A DNA stretch of 64,000 nucleotides from Balanoglossus misakiensis (taxonomy: Eukaryota > Hemichordata): the NCBI GenBank assembly GCA_040954595.2, contig CM082587.2, positions 7,812,001-7,876,000 on the forward strand, in the 5' to 3' direction. The position numbers were made by a program, and so were the translations under genes. This document shows, in pieces, positions 56,077 to 64,000 of this stretch. The notes below the pieces were generated by a model. The model did no database searches. It was given only the letters and a program-made list of their open reading frames with translations, and was not told the origin of the DNA. Position 1 is the first letter of the stretch. Each line of letters opens with the position of its first letter.

Positions 56077-58546
56077 TGTTGTATCTATGTATGCGAGCAG
56101 TTAACCGTTGATCAATCCGATTGTAATGGTCGTGTACTGTGGGTTGCTACGGACTAGCTGAGGAATCCCCCTTCTACGCATGCCCAGTTTATATTGTCAT
56201 TTGGGTCAAGCGGTCGTCAAGTGTACACAAGCATGCACAGTGATATATGTTGGTCGCGGGATTGCTTATAGTGATAGCAATAGTTAGAAATACAACTAGA
56301 AACTGCTGTTTTCATTAAATACACTATTGCAGAGGTAATTAACTGTACCCCAGTCAACTTTGGAACAAGCCGAATCCTACCTCCCACTTTCTCTTTAGAA
56401 AGTGTTAGCGGTACCTTGTTCTGCATGAGAAAAATTGGACAGTATATCTTTGTGAAAGCCTTAAGTTCACGTTTTCCTTCTACTTTCATAATTAAAAAAA
56501 TATATATTGATAGTATCCCGATTCACAATCCCGGGATCACAATACAGTTTACTAAAATTGCCACAGAGGGCGCTTCGTGGTTATATTTTTCAGGTACTGG
56601 TGAGCAAGAGGCCTAAATGTTAGAATGTTACAAAGTTGACGAGATTTCGTTGATACATGTATATAATCTTCCATGAGGAGTTTTAAAATTATTATTATAC
56701 TAAATTTTCAGAAGTGGGATCAATCATTGCGAGTTTGATAGATATGGTGATATAATGCTGCAACGTTTGTAATTTGTCGATCTAAGCCTAAAATCAGATT
56801 TAGAGTAAGGCGCTGGTGATAGTTTTGGACTTCTGGCTATTCTGCTCTCGCGGCTTTGGTTGCTCTGTTCTCTGTCTTGGCTGTTCTTCCGAACAGAACA
56901 GTTAAGAGTCAGCAAAAATGTTGCATTAATTGGCCCTGGGACATATGAAAACGTAATGACTGGTGTTCAAGTTTTGGGTGCATGTTGTTATAATACTTAT
57001 TGAAGAGCTTTACTTGTCAAATTAGAGGACTTGTTTTAATTTCCTTCTTTCTTTAAAATTGTTTTTTTTTTCCGGCCATTATGTGTATTGTCTTCCTGTG
57101 AGTTTCCGGTGAGCGCAATTTTCCATGCGTAGCATAAGTATGCCAATGAATGCAATGATCATATTACTATCGGTCTAATTATTGTTAAATAATATCCGTT
57201 TCTCGTTTGCAGCATGGTCATGATTTTGGGGGCAACAGAGGGAATTATTGAGGGGAGGGGGGATTGCAATGTATTAAGTATTACCCCACTGAATCCCAAT
57301 GCTTATCTCAAATGACAAAGGGGTAAAATAACAGATTCACTGTTATTTTCTCGACAACGTATTTAGGTGGAATTTCTAGTAATTTACAGAAAATGACGAC
57401 TGCTTTTATTACTCAGCCTTGTGGTTTTGCGGCTATAGGGTATTATAATTGGGCAAATTGAGATTTTTCAAAATTGACTTTGACATGAATTCGGACAGTT
57501 GCACTGGCAGGGGGTAAAGTGTAGTCAGCATGGGAATCAATTTCACTACCGACAGATTTAGTCTTTTCACAATTCAACGCACAACCTGGCGCCTGGCCCT
57601 ATACTGTACTTTGAAATCTATACTCTATAGCGAGGAATATGAGTACATGTCGGACCAATCTGATTAAAATCAGATGCAGGGAACGGCGACGTGGTTATTT
57701 TTATGGTCTAAAAAACCACGTCGCCGTTCCCTACATCTGATTTTAATCAGATTGATGTCGGACATAGAAACACATTTGCGACAGCATGAGAATATATACC
57801 GATTGGGCGGAAGAAAGATGTTGATGCACAGATGTTTTGGACCCTTGCTGAACCTTGTAAACAAGTACACTAAATACGAGGAGGAGATTTTTATTCAAAC
57901 ATATCATCATGTGTGAGTTTCATTTCTTCACAGAAGCTCAGGACTCCTCACCTAGTAATATCATGGAAAATAAATGACTTCGTCAGTATTAAGCAAACTT
58001 TTTTTCCTGTCCTTGATTTTGAATGACGAAAACCACTGCGACAATCTTTCACAACACAGCCGGAACACGAGCCCCCCCCCCTCCCCCCTCCCCACTAGAA
58101 GCCAAGAACCGATGTGCATTCATATCATATTGATCTTGACATCCTTCAGAGCAGCAACGTAAAACAGGAAGAAAACATGAACAATACAAGCATTAACGTG
58201 ATCCAACATGTAGTTAGACAATCTCGAATCGCTTCCACCTGTCAAAAAACCAAACCATTAACCTTGATTTGAAGACATTATCTAACACAGTCAGTCGGGA
58301 ATGTAAAATGCCCGTTGTTATCTGGCAATTTGATTTGATAGCTAGGAAACTACACAAGACTTTGTTTACGATTATTTATCCACCTATCAACTTACAATAA
58401 AATGATTAAATTACGGTGACTGTGACGTCACGTTTTGGAGTATCACTTTGCCCCGCCCACCACCTTGACTTAATAAATAATCGAGAATGATTAGAAGACT
58501 CTCAGAGCCATACATGTACAAGGGTATTGAGACAGCCTTCGTCAAC
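56077..58546. other. Intergenic between divergent DYNLRB and the first lectin gene of the tandem pair
   Basis: The DYNLRB 5' UTR and promoter lie just after 56077. The only other structures I see are the MITE at 57656-57754 and a C-rich tract near 58073. No gene is supportable. Confidence 0.5.
57656..57754. mobile_element. CAATCTG MITE with a 9-base target duplication
   Basis: A 99-base palindrome whose ends carry ATCTGATTAAAATCAGAT and whose arms carry GAACGGCGACGTGGTT and its complement. It is flanked by ATGTCGGAC on both sides (57647-57655 and 57755-57763). A second copy with its own 9-base duplication is at 63836. Confidence 0.92.
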
Positions 58547-61500
58547 ATGTCGACTTTGACGGTATTTCTAGCGTTTTCTACCATTCTTATGGTCTCTGCA
58601 GACTACAGCTGGAACTCGTATAGTAGTAGCAGCGACGTGGAGGAAGACAACATATTCTGTAAGTAAAATCTGGAGCGAAAAACATGCACAGTCAAATCAC
58701 ACACTCGCGTCGTGATGGCGTAACAACGTCAAAAGGAACGTTGTTTTATGGTCAATTAACCTATGCCAATATGATCGTGTGAGGTATTCTTGAGTTACGG
58801 TGGTCAAATTCATCATGTATACAGTGCATGCAGTGAGTGTGGCTGGGTTTGCGTATAGGATGTTTTCCCGTTTACGGCAACTGATTGATTGCGTTTATAT
58901 TCACAAGTCATATAGGCATGGTGTAACGTGATATGTGATATAGACAAGGTTTTGTGATAGACTTTTGTTCAAGTTGTCTACCACACCACACCACACCACA
59001 CCACAAGGTATTTTTCGCGCTTTAAATGCAATTGATCACTTACAAAGATCGAGAGAATATTAGTAATTCATCGCAGTCTCGATACTGCATATTGTAACCG
59101 GAGGCCCTTTTGTCACTTGCAAGTTGAGCGAACATGGTGCATGCACCTCTGCTTATGGCAAACGGCAAGCGTATCATCGCAGGCTACGTTTAACTTACTT
59201 TATTTCTAATCAAATGTCTATAATTTGAATAGATAAATCGAGAATTGGAGACTTGTGAATGATCAGATAGTTGCATAGATCCGCCCTTCACTAGAGATTA
59301 TTCCTGTGTTGGTCTACACATGTTTATCATGATGTTTAAATTAAAAGCCGGGATTAGGCTACACCACCAAGAATGATACCGAATTATTCAGATTGTCTTA
59401 ACCTGAAAAGTGCGGTAAAACGATACGAAAATGGACTGCTTATAGCTGTGATCAAGCTTATCTCCACTGCATCTTGTCAGAATCAAACGATGTCAACAAT
59501 GGTTAGGTCATGCATGAAGATATTTATTTGTATTTGATACATACCTGGTCTTGTATTTGCGAAGTCAATGACCTTAAAGTCAGTTTACATTTCACAACGT
59601 GAACATTTTCAGTGCCAGTTATCAACAAACGACATACGCGGAGTTGAAGCATCATTTTTGTGGCCAAAATATGCGTTATAAAGACAAACATTATTAACAA
59701 ATAATAGCTTGACGACACAATTTATCGAAACACTTTCAATTTACTTATTTCCCCAGCTATCATAAACATTACGTAGTTAAATTCATTTCAAAAGTAAGGA
59801 TATACCTTTCAAACAGTTACTTTTGGTTAACCGTGGCAGGCAGACACTTAGGCCAAAGGTCACGGAGCGAATGGCCATTACGTCGCTAACGAGATCTGTA
59901 ATTCACCAAGCTTTATTGAATCAGCCTGGATATTATAAGATTAAATTATCCGCACCCCATCCTACTGTGTAGCGGAGATACCAAACTAACTTTTTAGTAG
60001 TCCAGTGCACTGTTACATTAATTTCTTCTGTTGGTTCATCCGCTGTTTATTTCATATTCAATGCAAACAGAAGTTAGATTGAAGTTAGATAGACAGTTCA
60101 CCCCGGCGATAGGGGCGTTGATAAAAGTTTGTAGCCCGGCGCCAAAACACAGCTAGTGGCGACTTTACCTTTGCTTACCAACTGAATTACCTCATGAGGA
60201 AAAGTAGCTGGTAATTTGCACCCATCCCTCCCTGGCTCTATAGCTCGTCTTCAAGTTCTGCGCCAATTTCGCTTAAACACCCCCCCCCCCCCTGACTGCG
60301 CACATTTGTACAATTGGCCAAAGGTGGCGAGGGATTTTATCCGTACCAAAAATCAATTGTCCGCAGTAAACGCGGTGCCGTAAGTGTGACACATCAGATG
60401 TCTGGGTGAAGGCGGTATACATTTTGAGCAATACTGTACACACGGAAATGTTAATAGTTCTGACGATGGCCCGTTCTCACTTCTTTAAATAATCCTTTGT
60501 TTTCATTCGGATCTTGGATGGCCGAGCACTATCATATCTCAATTCCTTTTTCTTTCATTCAGCATATAACGGCGCTGTTTATGAGTTTGTGGACGAACAG
60601 CACACATGGAAACAGGCATACAAGAACTGTTACGAAAAGGGAGGGAAGTTAGCAAGAGTGGACAACGGTCGAACACATGAATTACTGGTGCAGTTCATTG
60701 AAAATATGGATTTACCAGGAAAAGGTGCGTACATGTGTATTTCGATTTTGTTTTGTACATTTAATAGTCGGATAACTGTTACTATGACTTGGTCTTCAGT
60801 TGACAAAATGTGTATAGCCTTTTGAATCACAAAACCGCTCATGTACTGGACTTCATCGATCAGTTGTTATTTGTGATTATATTATATCATATAATTAAGC
60901 AATAACCCCCGCCGCAGGCGGGTATACACGAGATTTTGGTACAATTCGAGACATATAGCACGATACTATTAGGTGATGTCACCTCCATTCTCGGTTACCT
61001 TTGCGAGTTAGCGAAGATCGGTGCTTTGTTCGACAAATATACAAAGTCTGGGTTTTGTTTTGTTTTGTTTACCTATGAATAAACAAATGAAGAATTCCTG
61101 TATTGTTTCCACGCAGGATATTGGATCGACGGAAATGACAGAGCTACCGAGGGTGTCTGGGTACATCTCGACACCAGTCCTCTCGACTTCACCCCGTGGG
61201 GAACCGACGAACCCGACAACGGCGCTGGAACCAAAACCAACGAAGACTGTCTGATGATGTCATGGTACAGACAACAATGATTTTAACAGAATACACGCTT
61301 ACCGAATGATTTCCCGCTTAAACTTGTTGCCCTTAGATACATTTCTATCTGAGTTAATTAAGACAGACATTACCCGTCTCCAAAGACCACGGATAATCGA
61401 AATCATTTTTCTTACTAACATCTCGTAAAAATACAAGACATGATACCGCTGGATTATTTGCACGTCAAGCTTGCATCCCTGATGGAAATGTCGTTTTTCC

Positions 61501-61823
61501 ACCAGTGATCTGACAGAGTGCAACACGGCATATCACATGTAAATTAAATAACTATGTCGAATCTCCTATTTTCAACTACCAATTCAGTAGTACAAAGTGC
61601 TGGCGAACGTTTCTGAGATGTGATCGGCTCGGATATGTCAGGACAACACATTTTCTCTCACATGAAATTAAATTCAATGGATTTAGATTTACCACAGAAA
61701 CATTTACGTATATCATTTTCATGTAGGTGGCATGATTATTCATGGAGCGACCGCAGCTGCGATGATCAGGAGTTTAATTCTATATGTCAATATGGTAAGA
61801 AGAGACCTACATATAGACTTTAG
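58547..61823 (+). CDS. Small secreted C-type lectin 1 of a tandem pair, EPD variant
   Basis: Four exons join in frame to 172 aa: 58547-58658, 60563-60724, 61117-61264 and 61727-61823 (TAG). A signal peptide (about residues 1-18, MSTLTVFLAFSTILMVSA) is followed by a short Ser/Asp/Glu-rich linker. One C-type lectin domain follows: WKQAYKNCYEKGGKLARV, GYWIDGND, WGTDEPDNG, EDCLMMSWW and WSDRSCDDQEFNSICQY. The sugar-site motif is EPD, a change from the mannose-type EPN, with WSD in place of WND, so calcium-dependent sugar binding may be altered. The last exon could end at a donor-like GTAAGA after CQYG, but the frame stops nine residues later with a complete domain, so I take it as terminal. Exons 2 and 3 have exactly the lengths of lectin 2 downstream. 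Confidence 0.87.
58981..59006. repeat. (CCACA)n microsatellite
   Basis: Five pentamer units in intron 1 of lectin 1. Confidence 0.85.
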
Positions 61824-62349
61824 CCCATGAGTCGCTTGGTGATTTTTCGTCTTTATAAATATTCTCAATACTTTTAGTGTATTTGCTTGTTTTGAGCGAG
61901 TTTCTGGTACTTAGCTGAGTTTCGAATTCGGGGCTAGGCTCCTGGTTTCGGTACAACATAGACGTGAAGCAAGACTAACATCATGCATAATGAATAGTGG
62001 TCGAGTCATAAGCTCGTTGCAGGCGCTCGTTGGTTCATTCTGTAGGCTTATTTATCTAGTGCACTATCCGTTGACTTACGGTGATTGACATATTTGAAAT
62101 GCAAGGACCTCATTTCCGACGTTGTGTTGACATAAATATTTTGTCGTCAACGTACACTAATTAGCATTACATATGAAATAATTACTGCTTATTTAAAATA
62201 ATCATTCTTTCCTGTGTCCAAATTGTAGTAATTATAACCAAAGAGAAAATAGAATACATAACATGTCCGGCCTCCCGTGACAAACCTCATATTATAACTT
62301 GAAATCATCTGCAGAACTTCAACGAATTGTAGATAATTTTTTTACCAAG

Positions 62350-63430
62350 ATGATGGCATGGCTAACATTTCTGGTTTCGATTCTGTTGGTTCTTACAGCA
62401 GATGACAGTTGGGTGGAAGGTTCGGCAAGTGGCGAAGAAGAATGGGTCATATGTGAGTATTCGTGGTTTTGTTCATGTTGTGTTGAGCTAAATACATACT
62501 GGATATTTCAGCGTGCTTCAAGGATTGAAACGAGAAACTGCAGTTGATAAACAGAACAAAAGTGCTAGGAAAAACAGCAAATAATTGCACCAAGTGGAGT
62601 TATGAGTCTTAATATATACTAAAGGTGGATGATCGTAACGGATAGGGTGTACACCTGTCGTGTACTAGTAGGGCCTATAATAATATTCGAAATATTATAT
62701 ACGAATATCGAAATTCACATGTACAGCACGGCATTGGAAATACAACGACTGTAAATGAGTGATGTTATTCTCGTCGTTGCACAGCATACAATGGCATTGT
62801 GTACCAGCTTATGGAGGATTTAACAAACTGGAAACAAGCAAGTAAGAATTGCCAAGATCTGGGTGGAGAACTGGCCCGAATTACCAGTAATGAGCTTCAG
62901 GAAGTCATTGTGGATGCAATCAACAAGAAAAACTCACCTGGAAGAGGTATTTGTAATTTTTGGTGTCCATTTAAAGATTCGCTTTCTTTCAAAATTTATA
63001 GAACGTATTTTTTAATATATAGAGAGGACCACCAGCGACGAATCTTGTATATAGTAAAACCTGTCATATCCATTTTAGTGTTGAAATAATGCTTTACTTC
63101 GACAGTCGATGGCACTTTTAAACAGCAAATACAATAAAAACACAGACAGACAGGTTTTTATGACATGCATTGACCAGTTGCATTCTAGTACAATTATACC
63201 GGATCTGCTGTCTCGACCACATCTCCAAAACATCCCCCAACGGCCAAACATGCCTAAAAGATTCCATTCTCTAAACGTACAGGATACTGGATCGATGGAA
63301 ATGACATATCCGCTGAAGGTGAGTGGGTTTATTCCGACCGGACACCGTTGCAATTCACGGCATGGGGGTACGAGGAACCCAACAGTGGAGCCGAACAGAA
63401 CATCGATGAGGACTGTTTAATGATGCTGTG
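62350..63430 (+). CDS. Small secreted C-type lectin 2 of a tandem pair, EPN type (3' end outside the window)
   Basis: Three exons are visible: 62350-62452, 62785-62946 and 63283-63430. Two adjacent ATGs (62350, 62353) start a signal peptide (MMAWLTFLVSILLVLTA). The lectin domain runs WKQASKNCQDLGGELARI, GYWIDGND, WGYEEPNSG and EDCLMMLW. EPN is the mannose-type motif. Exon 2 (162 bases) and exon 3 (148 bases) have the same lengths and phases as in lectin 1. The final exon, which should carry the W-x-D and last cysteines, is not found in 63431-64000, so the gene continues past the edge or is truncated. It is a tandem duplicate of the gene at 58547. Confidence 0.85.
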
Positions 63431-63835
63431 GTAAGCTGAGATTTTTTTCGCTAGCTAAAACCTTACAATTTCCAGTTCACAAAGCTTACTTCATAACTGC
63501 TCTGTTTGCTATGGGCTTCTTGAATTTCTAAGTCGATGTACTGCATTCAGTAAATGTTGTAAGACAATAATATGGTTTAATTATACACTTAATTTTTTTT
63601 TACAAAATGTCTTTCAATTCACCTTTGCCGGTCCGGGAGTAAACCGTTGTTGCATGAACCTTACCTGTACAAAGACAATGCTGGGTGTAAGTTCGCTAAA
63701 GTCCTCACCTTGCCAGATTGGCAGTACCCTGGCGAATAATACGTTTGCACAGTATATCGCCGTGAATTTCACATCATGTGGCGGCCATTTTGGGCCAGAA
63801 CCTTGACAAATGTTTGATGCATTCACTGTTAGACG

Positions 63836-63931
63836 CAATCTGATTAAAATCAGATGTAGGGAACGGTGACGTGTTTTTTTTATATAAAAAAACCCACGTC
63901 GCCGTTCCTAAATCTGCTTTTAATCAGATTG
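63836..63931. mobile_element. CAATCTG MITE, second copy, with a 9-base target duplication
   Basis: A 96-base palindrome with the same ends as the copy at 57656. It is flanked by TGTTAGACG on both sides (63827-63835 and 63932-63940). It probably lies in the last intron of lectin 2. Confidence 0.92.
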
Positions 63932-64000
63932 TGTTAGACGTTAGCAAAGCACAGCCGGTTATAGAATTGGCTCTTGAAACCAGGCAATTTCCATAGATGG

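Overview
Eukaryotic (metazoan) nuclear DNA: every recognisable gene is split by GT-AG introns (plus two candidate minor-spliceosome introns), introns are a few hundred bp, and inverted-repeat mobile elements are dense. The family mix (26S proteasome PSMD2, roadblock dynein light chain, a CTHRC1-like collagen, isopenicillin-N-synthase-like oxygenases, many small C-type lectins) and frequent ACATGTACATGT-type motifs suggest an invertebrate deuterostome, most likely amphioxus (Branchiostoma). The species is inference. All gene models were joined by eye from splice sites and reading phase; for the complete models the exons add up to an uninterrupted frame.

Layout. 0-0.3 kb: 5' end of an unrecognised secreted protein on the minus strand. 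1.2-19.4 kb: two paralogous seven-exon 2-oxoglutarate/Fe(II) oxygenases (315 and 314 aa) on the plus strand, with a membrane-anchored CTHRC1-like collagen gene (289 aa) between them. 21.8-26.0 kb: three-exon secreted type-B carboxylesterase (565 aa), convergent with an intronless cytosolic sulfotransferase (26.5-27.5 kb, minus). 28.9-30.7 kb: secreted QPD-type C-type lectin (minus). 32.3-43.7 kb: complete 20-exon PSMD2/Rpn1 (905 aa). 45.0-50.3 kb: nine-exon TPR protein of the Acl4 ribosomal-protein-chaperone type (407 aa). 54.5-56.1 kb: DYNLRB (99 aa, minus), whose first coding exon is only the start codon. 58.5-64 kb: two tandem C-type lectin genes, the second running off the window.

The left half (0-31 kb) is accessory in character: tandem paralogs, a duplicated esterase fragment, tandem repeats, and nested palindromic elements with readable target-site duplications (9-bp, TTAA, TATA). 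The oxygenase pair, esterase and sulfotransferase are all small-molecule-modifying families, so a metabolic or detoxification neighbourhood is conceivable, but nothing in the sequence proves a shared pathway. The right half holds housekeeping genes. The most notable structural finding is that the adjacent PSMD2 and TPR genes each appear to carry one U12-type intron, one GT-AG and one of the rare AT-AC class.
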